A stretch of 12,597 bases of DNA from Candidatus Nanoarchaeia archaeon (GCA_028711925.1 JAQTRH010000021.1:1-12597); one strand, 5' to 3'. Positions 1 through 6,758 are shown, counted from the first letter of the stretch. The notes: generated by a model not told the origin, from the sequence alone. Program-made: numbers and translations.

Positions 1-41
1 CCTTATTTTTGTAAATTTTCCGAACTTTTCGTAAAATATAA

Positions 42-54
42 AAACTTTAAAATC
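42..54 (+). promoter_or_regulatory. Possible BRE/TATA promoter for the small gene at 91
   Basis: An A-rich stretch followed by ACTTTAAAATC resembles an archaeal BRE/TATA box. Its centre (about 49) predicts a transcript start near 75, giving a leader of roughly 15 bases that contains the GGAGGTG ribosome binding site. The whole region is AT-rich, so a chance match is possible. Confidence 0.35.
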
Positions 55-90
55 AAAAAATAGTATATCAAGAAATTGGAGGTGTTTAAT

Positions 91-285
91 TTGGTATATG
101 ACGGAAAGAAATACCATTATAGGGGAAGTATGGAAGGTAAAAAGGTGTATTATACATTTGATCCACAACCAATGTACCTTATAAAAAAAATTGTAGGTTA
201 TAGACAGCCAACAAGAAGTGAATATATTGGAATAAAATCCAAGTTTGGCGGATTAGAAAATATTTTTAGGACAATGGAAAAATAG
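91..285 (+). CDS. Small hypothetical protein (64 aa), TTG start
   Basis: I do not recognise this protein. It is basic and rich in tyrosine, glycine and lysine, begins VYDGKKYHYRG and shows alternating hydrophobic/polar stretches that suggest a small beta-rich soluble domain. There is no signal peptide or membrane helix. The TTG at 91 is preferred over the upstream in-frame TTG at 76 because the strong Shine-Dalgarno GGAGGTG at 78-84 lies six bases before it; starting at 76 would place that site inside the gene. An ATG at 130 would give a 51-residue product without an equally good site. The gene stands alone, convergent with the Nif3-family gene 15 bases downstream. The reading frame, ribosome site and upstream TATA-like element support a real gene, but no function can be assigned. 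Confidence 0.55.
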   Translation: MVYDGKKYHYRGSMEGKKVYYTFDPQPMYLIKKIVGYRQPTRSEYIGIKSKFGGLENIFRTMEK

Positions 286-300
286 TTAGTAATAAACTTT

Positions 301-1050
301 TTACAAACCGGTCGGGGCGTCAATAAACTTAACATCTACCTTGAATTTGTCTTTTATTGTTTTCATAAGTGCCTTAACACCCAATGTTTCTGTGGCATAA
401 TGGCCTGCAACAATTATATTGATGTTACTGTCTCTTGCAGTAACGTAAGACGAATGACCTGCCTCTCCTGTGATAAGGCAGTCAAAACCATTTGAAATGG
501 CCTGCCTTGTAATCTCTCCGCCACCGTTTCCGGAAACCACAGCTATCTTCTTGATCTGCTTTTTTCCAAAATCAAAAACAGTGCATTTTGTTTTCAGCTT
601 TTCATTAATCTCTTTTACAAAATCATTTAATGAAGTATCTTTCTCTCCTGCAAAACCAATGATTTGGCCATGATAATCACCGAATCCCTGGATATGCTTT
701 AAGTTGAAAATTCTGCAGAACTCTGCGTTGTTGCCATGCTTTGGATGCTTGTCTAAAGGAAGATGGGCAGCGTAAAGCGAGATATCATTTTCCATGAGGA
801 ACTTTACCCTTGAATGATTCAACCCAGTTAAATATTTCAGAGAATCATTCCAGCTTATTCCGTGATGCACAATAATCATATCAGAATCCTTTGCTTTTTT
901 GAAAACTTCAAGGCATGCATCAACAGCAAATGCAATCTTATTTACCTCTTCTTTGCCCTGAACCTGAAGCCCGTTATTAGAACTGTCTTCAACATCTTTT
1001 ATTCCGAGCTCTCCATCAAGGAACTTAATAACCTCTTTTAAATTTGCCAT
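301..1050 (-). CDS. Nif3-like (DUF34/YbgI family) dinuclear metal protein
   Basis: A 249-residue member of the Nif3/YbgI family, widespread proteins that form toroidal hexamers with a two-metal site. Many databases call them 'GTP cyclohydrolase I type 2', but the true substrate is unsettled. The N-terminal part has the SSNNGLQV version of the family's DNxGLQVG motif (residues 23-30) and VHHGISW (61-67) with metal ligands H62/H63. HLPLD (96-100) supplies D100, and AGHYATE (215-221) supplies H217 and E221, so the metal centre looks intact. VSGNGGG (172-178) matches the family's glycine-rich turn. Length is normal for the short form without the inserted PII-like domain. The frame is open upstream to 1086, but the ATG at 1050 follows a GGTGAT ribosome site and clears the cdc48 stop codon by ten bases, so it is chosen. 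It is almost certainly co-transcribed with cdc48. Family assignment is secure; the biochemical role is not. Confidence 0.9.
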   Translation of the reverse strand: MANLKEVIKFLDGELGIKDVEDSSNNGLQVQGKEEVNKIAFAVDACLEVFKKAKDSDMIIVHHGISWNDSLKYLTGLNHSRVKFLMENDISLYAAHLPLDKHPKHGNNAEFCRIFNLKHIQGFGDYHGQIIGFAGEKDTSLNDFVKEINEKLKTKCTVFDFGKKQIKKIAVVSGNGGGEITRQAISNGFDCLITGEAGHSSYVTARDSNINIIVAGHYATETLGVKALMKTIKDKFKVDVKFIDAPTGL

Positions 1051-1060
1051 ATTATCACCC

Positions 1061-3328
1061 TTAGCCCATGTAAGAGGGTTTTTCATCCTTCATTTCTTTT
1101 GCCCTTGCAGACTTGAAATGATTTCTTATTTTTTCATAAGCCTCTTCAATCTCTTTTGTTATTGAGGGGCTTACTTTTTCAATTGCCTTTTCAAAGCTTT
1201 TCATGCCCACTTTTGATGATTTAATATCCTCTCTTAATGAGAATATTGCAGCTTCTCTGCATACTGACTCTATGTCCGCTCCCACATAGCCTTGTGTTTT
1301 TTCTGCAAGCTCTTCTATCTTAACATCTTCTAGTAAGGGCATTCCTTTTGTATGAACCTTGAATATTTCTTCCCTTGTTTTTTTATCAGGTGCAGGAGTA
1401 AGTATAAACCTGTCAAAACGGCCCGGCCTCAACAATGCATTGTCAATCATATCAGGCCTGTTTGTTGCCGCGATAATCACAACATCACTCATGTCTTCAA
1501 GCCCGTCCATTTCTGTCAAAAGCTGGTTAACAACCCTTTCTGTTACATGGCTGTCTGAGCTTATTCCCCTTCTCGGGGCTATTGAGTCAATCTCATCAAA
1601 GAAAATAACTGTTGGAGATGTCTGCCTGGCTTTTTTGAAAACCTCGCGAACAGCCTTTTCACTTTCGCCAACCCACTTGCTCAGCATCTCAGGACCTTTA
1701 ACCAGAATAAAATTTGAATCACTTTCATTTGCAACTGCTTTGGCCAATAATGTTTTTCCAGTTCCAGGAGCACCATAAATCAAAACACCTCGTGGAGGCT
1801 TAACTCCCAGCCTTTTGAATGATTCAGGATTTTTCAATGGCCATTCAACAGCTTCTTTTAATTCCTGCTTGACTTCATCTAAACCGCCAATATCATCCCA
1901 CTTAACATCAGGAACCTCAACCAAAACTTCCCTTAATGCAGAAGGCCTTACTACTTTTAATGCTGAATTAAAATCCTTTCTTGTTATCTTTAATTTCTCA
2001 AGTATTTCTTTAGGTATGGTGTTGTCTTCCCTTATCTTGATTTCCGGCAAGAGCCTTCTCAATACTATCATAGCAGCTTCTTTTGACAATGCTGCTAAAT
2101 CTGCTCCAACAAATCCGTATGTTTTGTTGGCTATCTCTTTAATGTTGACATTTTTTGCCAAAGGCATATTCCTTGTATGTATCTTTAGTATGTCTTCCCT
2201 GCCTTCTTTGCTTGGAATTCCTATTTCTATTTCTCTGTCAAATCTTCCCGGCCTTCTTAGTGCAATGTCAATTGCATTTGGAATGTTTGTTGCTGCAATA
2301 ACAACTACCTTTCCGCGGGCATTAAGCCCGTCCATTAAAGCAAGCAATTGAGCAACAACCCTTCTTTCAACCTCTCCCCGAGATTCCTCTCTTTTTGGGG
2401 CGATTGCATCTATTTCGTCTATGAAAATTATAGAAGGAGCATTCTTTTCTGCCTCCTCAAACTTTTTCCTTAAGTTTCCCTCTGATTCGCCGTAAAACTT
2501 GCTCATTATCTCTGGGCCATTAATCAATAAAAAATGAGAGTTTGTTTCATTTGCAACTGCCTTAGCCAATAATGTTTTTCCTGTTCCCGGAGATCCATGA
2601 AGCAGCACTCCCTTTGGCGGCTCTATCCCCAATCTTTCAAACAATTCAGGATGCTTTAAAGGAAGTTCAACCATCTCTCTTACCTTGCTGATTTCATCTT
2701 TCAATCCGCCTATATCATCATAGGTTACTTCAAGAAATTTTTCCTCTTTTATTTCCACTGCCTCTGGATTAAATACAACTTCAGTAAGCTCTGATATGAC
2801 AACCTCTCCCTTTGGGTTTGCGTCAGCAACAACAAACTTGATGCTTCCTAAGCCAAATCCCATCATGCTCTTGCTTATCATATCATAGATATCGTCAATT
2901 TCCTCGCTTTTTCTTCTTTGAGAGCTATAGCCTAAAGAGATTATATCCCCTTTTGTTACAGCTTTTCCTATAAGCCCCTGCTTGAATATATGAGGAGGAG
3001 CATTAACAACAAGCCCTTTGCTTGCAGGAGCAATTATTATTTTTTTTGCCTCTTTTACATCTGCCTTTAAAACAGAAACAACTTCGCCAATGCCTGTTTT
3101 TGCATTTCTTCTTGTGATGCCGTCCATTCTTATAAGATTAAGGCCTTTATCACCAGGATATCCCCTTTCAACTACAGCAACAGTTTCCCTCTCGCCTTTG
3201 ACTCTTACAACATCCCCCAGCCTTACATCTATCTTTGGAAGCAAATCTGAATCAATCTTTACTATGCCCTTGTTTACATCATCGGGCAAAGCTTCAATAA
3301 CCTTGAGCTTTATCTCTTTTTCTGTCAT
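1061..3328 (-). CDS. cdc48: Cdc48/VAT-type AAA+ ATPase (unfoldase/segregase)
   Basis: This 755-residue protein is the archaeal Cdc48/p97/VAT homologue, a hexameric cytosolic unfoldase that extracts and unfolds substrates, probably feeding proteasomes. Order: double-psi barrel N-domain (about 1-90), Cdc48 domain 2 (about 100-185), AAA D1 (about 200-450) and AAA D2 (about 474-735). D1 has Walker A GSPGTGKT (245-252), Walker B IIFIDE (300-305), AATN sensor 1 (345-348) and RRPGRFD with the arginine finger (358-364). D2 has GAPGTGKT (519-526), VIFFDE (574-579), AATN (620-623) and RPGRFD (634-639). Pore loops are KFYG (277-280) in D1 and KWVG (551-554) in D2, so both rings keep aromatic pore residues. 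The tail ends SYMG, which is not a strict HbYX proteasome-docking motif. The ATG at 3328 has a GGGGGT ribosome site four bases upstream. Both ATPase sites appear intact; the Nif3-family gene follows after ten bases. Confidence 0.97.
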   Translation of the reverse strand: MTEKEIKLKVIEALPDDVNKGIVKIDSDLLPKIDVRLGDVVRVKGERETVAVVERGYPGDKGLNLIRMDGITRRNAKTGIGEVVSVLKADVKEAKKIIIAPASKGLVVNAPPHIFKQGLIGKAVTKGDIISLGYSSQRRKSEEIDDIYDMISKSMMGFGLGSIKFVVADANPKGEVVISELTEVVFNPEAVEIKEEKFLEVTYDDIGGLKDEISKVREMVELPLKHPELFERLGIEPPKGVLLHGSPGTGKTLLAKAVANETNSHFLLINGPEIMSKFYGESEGNLRKKFEEAEKNAPSIIFIDEIDAIAPKREESRGEVERRVVAQLLALMDGLNARGKVVVIAATNIPNAIDIALRRPGRFDREIEIGIPSKEGREDILKIHTRNMPLAKNVNIKEIANKTYGFVGADLAALSKEAAMIVLRRLLPEIKIREDNTIPKEILEKLKITRKDFNSALKVVRPSALREVLVEVPDVKWDDIGGLDEVKQELKEAVEWPLKNPESFKRLGVKPPRGVLIYGAPGTGKTLLAKAVANESDSNFILVKGPEMLSKWVGESEKAVREVFKKARQTSPTVIFFDEIDSIAPRRGISSDSHVTERVVNQLLTEMDGLEDMSDVVIIAATNRPDMIDNALLRPGRFDRFILTPAPDKKTREEIFKVHTKGMPLLEDVKIEELAEKTQGYVGADIESVCREAAIFSLREDIKSSKVGMKSFEKAIEKVSPSITKEIEEAYEKIRNHFKSARAKEMKDEKPSYMG

Positions 3329-3361
3329 TTTACCCCCTAACTGAAATTATAAGAATTAAAA

Positions 3362-3377
3362 GTAATAAATAAATGTT
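3362..3377 (-). promoter_or_regulatory. Possible TATA element for cdc48
   Basis: On the minus strand the gap between the 139-aa gene and cdc48 reads AACATTTATTTATTAC, a plausible TATA element centred about 40 bases from the cdc48 ATG, which would give a leader of roughly 14 bases containing the GGGGGT ribosome site. The gap is only 55 bases, so read-through from the upstream gene is equally possible. Confidence 0.35.
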
Positions 3378-3383
3378 TTGGTT

Positions 3384-3803
3384 TTATTCCTTTTTTTCTT
3401 TCGGCTTTACCTTTGGCATAGGTATTGATGGGGGCAGTTTCACTTCCCTGCCAAAGACTATTGATTCAACATGGCACCTTTCAAGTATGGCATTCATAAC
3501 ATTTGCCATAACCTTGCTGTCTGTTTTTCTTTCTTTTTTCCATTCTTTCACAGCCTGCTCAGCTGTTTTCTTGTCTTCAACGCAGACAACATTACCGGCT
3601 ATTATTACCTTGCCTATTTCCGGGCTGTATGTTGATGTGAACTCAAACCCGAACTTAAGGCCTTCCTGGTCTGGCTTCTTTATCGGAACCTGTATCTTTT
3701 CAATATCCTTCACAGAAACATTGTTGTTTATCTTTATCTCTCCTGTTACATTTCCAGTTCTCTCAACGGTTATCTTGCTGAAATCAACTCCTATTACACC
3801 CAT
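3384..3803 (-). CDS. Conserved-type hypothetical protein, possibly SecB-like fold
   Basis: A 139-residue soluble protein. The N-terminal two thirds look like beta strands (FSKITVERTG, LKFGFEFTSTYSPEIGKV around 49-66, IIAGNVVCVED around 67-77). Then come a basic helix with EWKKERK (87-93), a helix NVMNAILERCHVESI (101-115) and a proline-rich end LPPSIPMPKVKPK followed by charged residues. The order of a curled beta sheet, a long helix and a 'LPP..P..P' segment is reminiscent of SecB-family export chaperones, but key SecB residues are not clearly matched, so I treat this as a weak structural resemblance. The ATG at 3803 is chosen over the in-frame TTG at 3815 because GGTGAT sits five bases before it, the same arrangement as the Nif3-family gene. 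It lies 55 bases upstream of cdc48 on the same strand and may share its transcript; a proteostasis link would be inference. Confidence 0.8.
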   Translation of the reverse strand: MGVIGVDFSKITVERTGNVTGEIKINNNVSVKDIEKIQVPIKKPDQEGLKFGFEFTSTYSPEIGKVIIAGNVVCVEDKKTAEQAVKEWKKERKTDSKVMANVMNAILERCHVESIVFGREVKLPPSIPMPKVKPKEKKE

Positions 3804-3833
3804 AATTATCACCAAAAATTAAGAATTACACAT

Positions 3834-3851
3834 TATATTTAAAGCTTTTGC
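3834..3851 (-). promoter_or_regulatory. BRE/TATA promoter for the SecB-like gene
   Basis: The minus strand reads AAAAGCTTTAAATATA, an archaeal BRE plus TATA box. The box centre is about 36 bases from the ATG at 3803, predicting a transcript start near 3813 and a leader just long enough to include the GGTGAT ribosome site (3808-3813). The same AAAGCTTTAAATA core occurs before tatD, and nearly the same before the deoxyhypusine synthase leader. Confidence 0.6.
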
Positions 3852-3860
3852 ACGATTATA

Positions 3861-3874
3861 GAAAAGCTTAAATA
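3861..3874 (+). promoter_or_regulatory. BRE/TATA promoter of the deoxyhypusine synthase operon
   Basis: GAAAAGCTTAAATA is a BRE/TATA element facing right. Its centre (about 3871) predicts transcription from roughly 3896-3898, at an ATG (3897) that opens a nine-codon frame, so deoxyhypusine synthase at 3976 would have a leader of about 79 bases, unusually long for this window. With the divergent promoter it forms an imperfect inverted repeat. Confidence 0.6.
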
Positions 3875-3896
3875 CTGCCCTTTTATCCTTTTTAAC

Positions 3897-3926
3897 ATGA
3901 GTTCAGTAAGAAAAATGGGTTCATAA
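3897..3926 (+). CDS. Possible leaderless 9-codon mini-ORF in the dys leader
   Basis: ATG at 3897 starts a nine-residue frame (MSSVRKMGS) ending at TAA 3924-3926. It lies where leaderless genes begin relative to the TATA box, as for tatD. The same frame continues after the stop as a hydrophobic peptide (TTG at 3927 to TAA 3981-3983). It could be a regulatory upstream ORF, the broken start of a tiny membrane protein, or chance. The coding evidence is weak; position is the main argument. Confidence 0.25.
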   Translation: MSSVRKMGS

Positions 3927-3975
3927 TTGGTTTTCTTTTTAGTAGTTTTAGCTATATCTTTTTGGAGGGATTATA

Positions 3976-4914
3976 ATGGATAATGTTGATGATTTCAAAT
4001 GGGAATATGGAATGAAGGTTGATAGCCTTGTTGAGAAAATAGGCCGTATCGGATTTCAGGGCGTTGAGCTTGAAAAGGCGTCTAATATAATTATTAAAAT
4101 GAAAAAAGAGGGAGTAAAGATATTCTTGACATTTACATCTAATATGGTTACTTCAGGATTAAGGGGATTTTTCGCCCAGCTTATAAGACTTAAGATGGCT
4201 GATGTAATTGTTACAACCGTAGGTGGTCTTGAGGAAGACATAATGAAGGCAATAGGAGAAAAATTTATCATAGGGGATTTTAACATAGATGACATAGAGC
4301 TTTACGAAAAAGGCGTTAACCGCGTTGGAAATCTGTTCATAAAGAATGAGAGCTATGCAAAATTTGAGGACATGATAATTCCCATGCTCGAAAAGCTATA
4401 CAATAAAAAGAAAATATGGCCTGTTTCAGAGCTTTTAAAAGAAATCGGGTTGATGATTGATGATGAAAACTCAATACTTTTTCAGGCAGCAAAAAACAAC
4501 GTGCCAATATTCTGCCCTGCTATAACAGACGGCTCTTTTGGGTTTCATCTTTTCATGTTCCAGCAAAAACATCCTGATTTTGTGGTTGATGTTGTAAAGG
4601 ATTTTGCAAACATACTTTTTTCAACAAGCCATGATGAAAGAAAAGGGGTTATTTCTCTTGGCGGAGGAGTGTCAAAGCATCATGCGATATTCTCATGCCT
4701 TTTAAATGGAGGGATGAACTATGCTGTTTACATGACCACCGCAAGGCACTTTTCAGGAAGCATGAGCGGCGCAACAACAAAAGAGGCAAAATCATGGGGA
4801 AAAGTAAAGGATGATGCAGATGAGGCAACTGTAATTGGTGATGTATCAATAACATTCCCAATAGCCATGATAAAAGCTTTGGAAACACTGAAAAAAGAAG
4901 GAATAATAAAATGA
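3976..4914 (+). CDS. dys: Deoxyhypusine synthase
   Basis: A 312-residue deoxyhypusine synthase, which uses NAD and spermidine to transfer an aminobutyl group to a lysine of translation factor aIF5A, the first step of hypusine formation. NAD-binding segments are TSNMVTSGLRG (54-64) and TTVGGLEED (80-88). GDFNIDD and NRVGNLFI (115-122) are family signatures. PAITDGSFG (181-189) and GGGVSKHH (229-236, with the K234/H235 pair) line the active site. EAKSWGKV (270-277) carries catalytic K276, equivalent to human K329, with W274 and E270 in the expected places. GDVSITFPI (288-296) closes the domain. Length is normal for archaeal enzymes and no key residue is missing. The ATG follows GGAGGG (3964-3969) at six bases. 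The stop overlaps the next gene's start as ATGA, implying translational coupling to the decarboxylase. aIF5A itself is not in the window. Confidence 0.96.
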   Translation: MDNVDDFKWEYGMKVDSLVEKIGRIGFQGVELEKASNIIIKMKKEGVKIFLTFTSNMVTSGLRGFFAQLIRLKMADVIVTTVGGLEEDIMKAIGEKFIIGDFNIDDIELYEKGVNRVGNLFIKNESYAKFEDMIIPMLEKLYNKKKIWPVSELLKEIGLMIDDENSILFQAAKNNVPIFCPAITDGSFGFHLFMFQQKHPDFVVDVVKDFANILFSTSHDERKGVISLGGGVSKHHAIFSCLLNGGMNYAVYMTTARHFSGSMSGATTKEAKSWGKVKDDADEATVIGDVSITFPIAMIKALETLKKEGIIK

Positions 4915-5936
4915 AGGCAAAATTTATACTCTCAAAATCAAAAGTAATTGAGCAGTACAATAAAATAAAAGAAATTTCAGATAAGGTTTCATACAGTGTA
5001 AAGACAAATCCAATTGTTGCTGAAATTCTTGAAGAAAAAACAAAATGCTTTTTTTCAGTGCATTTTATAAAATCCTTAGATTATATTAAAGACAAGAAAA
5101 GAATATGGTTTTTTGCCCAGGCATGGAATGAAAAAGATCTTGATATTATCTTTAAAGAGAGTGTTGAAAACTTTGTTGTTGACAATGAAAATGATCTTAA
5201 TATCCTGGTTGATTATATCTCTAAAAATAATAAGAAAATAAACCTTCTTTTAAGGATGAGATTAAAGGAAAACACAGTAAAGACAGGAAAGCATTATGTA
5301 TATGGTTTTTATTCTTCGCAGGTTAATAAGCTTATTCCTGAACTAAGGGAGAACAAAAATATAGGAAAGTTAGGTATACACTTCCACAGAAAAACACAAA
5401 ACATAGGGGAATGGTCATTGAAATATGAATTAAGCAAATCAATTTCTGAGGAAACAATAAGAAATATGGATATTGTCAACATCGGCGGAGGAATGCCCGT
5501 TGGTTATAGAAACTACAATGATAATGTTGAGGATTTAATTTTTAAAAAAATAAAAGAGCTTAGGCAATGGCTTAATTCTTATAAAATAAATATGGTTTCA
5601 GAACCAGGGCGTTTTATTGCAGGGCCTTCTGCAAGGCTTGAAGCAGAAATCATTAATTTATATGACAACAATATTGTCATCAACTGCTCTGTTTTCAATT
5701 CAGCAATGGATACATTTGTTGCAGATATAAGATTGTTGATTGAAGGCGAACTAAAAAATGGAACTCCTTATGTCATAAAAGGATGCACTCCAGACTCAAT
5801 GGATATATTTAGATACAGGGTTTATCTTAAAAATCCAAAAGTTGGTGATAAAATTGTTTTTCTTAATGCGGGAGCTTATACATACTCAACAGACTTCTGC
5901 AATCTTGATAAATTAGATACAGTTGTTGTTGATTAA
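4911..5936 (+). CDS. Fold-type III PLP decarboxylase (ornithine/lysine/DAP family)
   Basis: A 341-residue PLP enzyme with the alanine-racemase-like barrel followed by a beta domain, family Orn/Lys/Arg/DAP decarboxylase group IV. K31 in YSVKTNP (28-34) is the Schiff-base lysine. GIHFH (155-159) provides the PLP-stacking histidine H159, NIGGGMP (190-196) and SEPGRF (230-235) bind the phosphate, and NAGAY (319-323) carries the C-terminal tyrosine. In the usual GPxCDxxD motif the proline and cysteine are exchanged: residues 291-298 read GCTPDSMD. The residues after FH, normally VGSQ, are RKTQ. Both changes point to a divergent subfamily. It is shorter than typical family members (about 380-420). 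The four-base overlap with deoxyhypusine synthase suggests it makes or modifies a polyamine, perhaps putrescine or cadaverine, for that enzyme. Diaminopimelate decarboxylase is less likely in this context. The substrate cannot be read from the sequence. Confidence 0.88.
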   Translation: MKAKFILSKSKVIEQYNKIKEISDKVSYSVKTNPIVAEILEEKTKCFFSVHFIKSLDYIKDKKRIWFFAQAWNEKDLDIIFKESVENFVVDNENDLNILVDYISKNNKKINLLLRMRLKENTVKTGKHYVYGFYSSQVNKLIPELRENKNIGKLGIHFHRKTQNIGEWSLKYELSKSISEETIRNMDIVNIGGGMPVGYRNYNDNVEDLIFKKIKELRQWLNSYKINMVSEPGRFIAGPSARLEAEIINLYDNNIVINCSVFNSAMDTFVADIRLLIEGELKNGTPYVIKGCTPDSMDIFRYRVYLKNPKVGDKIVFLNAGAYTYSTDFCNLDKLDTVVVD

Positions 5937-5940
5937 ACAA

Positions 5941-5951
5941 AGCTTTAAATA
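5941..5951 (+). promoter_or_regulatory. BRE/TATA promoter of tatD (leaderless type)
   Basis: AAAGCTTTAAATA ends at 5951, and the box is centred about 26 bases before the tatD ATG (5974). This is the spacing expected when transcription starts at or next to the start codon. No Shine-Dalgarno sequence precedes the ATG, which supports a leaderless message. Confidence 0.65.
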
Positions 5952-5962
5952 AAAAAGAACAA

Positions 5963-5973
5963 TTTTTCTTTTT
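5963..5973 (+). terminator. T-tract, possible terminator of the dys-decarboxylase operon
   Basis: TTTTTCTTTTT lies 27 bases after the decarboxylase stop and directly before tatD. Archaeal RNA polymerase terminates at such T-tracts without needing a hairpin. An identical 11-mer lies after the third membrane-protein gene (8539-8549), which supports the reading. Confidence 0.45.
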
Positions 5974-6738
5974 ATGTTATTAGTTGATGTTCATGCGCAT
6001 CTTGATATGAAAGAATTTGATTCTGACTTAGATGAAGTTATTCAGAGGGCCAAGAAAGAAGGAGTAAAGGCTATTATCACTAACGGAATTAATCATAAAA
6101 GCAACTTAAAGGTTCTTGAAATAAGCGAGAAATATAGCATTGTTAAGGCTGCCATTGGTCTATATCCTGAATATGTCAATGAAATGAGCGATAAGGAAAT
6201 AGATGATGAGATAAAATTCATTGAAAAAAACAAAAACAGGATAATAGCAATAGGAGAAGTGGGCCTTGACTTTAAAAATATTGAGGATGAAAAACAAAAG
6301 CAAAAGCAGATTAATGCATTCAAAAAAATAATAACACTTGCAAAAAAAATCAAAAAGCCGATAATAGTGCACACAAGAAAAGCAGAACAACAAACAATTG
6401 AGATACTTGAAAAAGAAAAAGCAGAAAAAGTTGTTTTACATTGTTTTAGCGGAAAACTTAACTCGATAAATAAGGCAGCTGAACTTAAATATTATTTTTC
6501 TGTTACAACAAATATTGTAAGGTCAGAGCAGTTTCAGAAAATGGTTGAGATTGTTGACCTAAACCAAATTTTAACAGAAACAGATGCTCCATTTCTAAGC
6601 CCGTTTAAGGATAAAAGAAATGAGCCGGCTTTCATAATCCAAACAATAAATAAAATAGCTGAAATAAAATCCATGGATAAGCAAGAAGTTGCAAACAATA
6701 TATTTATGAACTATCAGCGCGTTTTCATGAAAGGTTGA
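5974..6738 (+). CDS. tatD: TatD-family metal-dependent hydrolase/DNase
   Basis: A 254-residue TatD-family amidohydrolase-fold protein, normal family length. Homologues are metal-dependent 3'-5' exonucleases acting on DNA (and RNA) in repair and turnover. DVHAHLD (5-11) gives the first metal ligands H7 and H9. AIGEVGLDF (92-100) gives E95, IIVHTR (130-135) gives H133, LHCFSG (155-160) gives H156, and LTETDAPFLSP (200-210) gives D204, so the metal set is complete. The usual GxHPH segment reads GLYPEY (62-67), lacking both histidines there, as is seen in some family members. No membrane segment. It starts at the first ATG downstream of its own leaderless-type promoter and is separate from the preceding operon, 37 bases away. 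A membrane-protein operon with its own promoter follows. Family is certain; the exact nucleic acid substrate is not. Confidence 0.93.
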   Translation: MLLVDVHAHLDMKEFDSDLDEVIQRAKKEGVKAIITNGINHKSNLKVLEISEKYSIVKAAIGLYPEYVNEMSDKEIDDEIKFIEKNKNRIIAIGEVGLDFKNIEDEKQKQKQINAFKKIITLAKKIKKPIIVHTRKAEQQTIEILEKEKAEKVVLHCFSGKLNSINKAAELKYYFSVTTNIVRSEQFQKMVEIVDLNQILTETDAPFLSPFKDKRNEPAFIIQTINKIAEIKSMDKQEVANNIFMNYQRVFMKG

Positions 6739-6758
6739 AAACTTCCTCTTTAAAAAGC

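Noticed and set aside
1061..1078. HbYX proteasome-docking tail on Cdc48
   Set aside because: The end reads SYMG, with tyrosine third rather than second from the end, so the motif is not met.
1051..1086. Longer Nif3-family start at 1086 (12 extra residues)
   Set aside because: It would overlap the end of cdc48 and ignore the GGTGAT site directly before the ATG at 1050. Family members begin close to the helix that follows that ATG.
1359..2351. Long open frames on the plus strand opposite cdc48 (139 and 178 codons)
   Set aside because: They lie entirely antisense to a gene with complete AAA+ motifs, have no ribosome site, and translate to low-complexity Ser/Leu/Thr strings typical of shadow frames.
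3373..3822. 149-codon plus-strand frame opposite the SecB-like gene
   Set aside because: The minus-strand gene has a promoter, GGTGAT site and balanced composition. The plus frame is Phe/Ser/Thr-rich, as expected from antisense of Lys/Glu codons.
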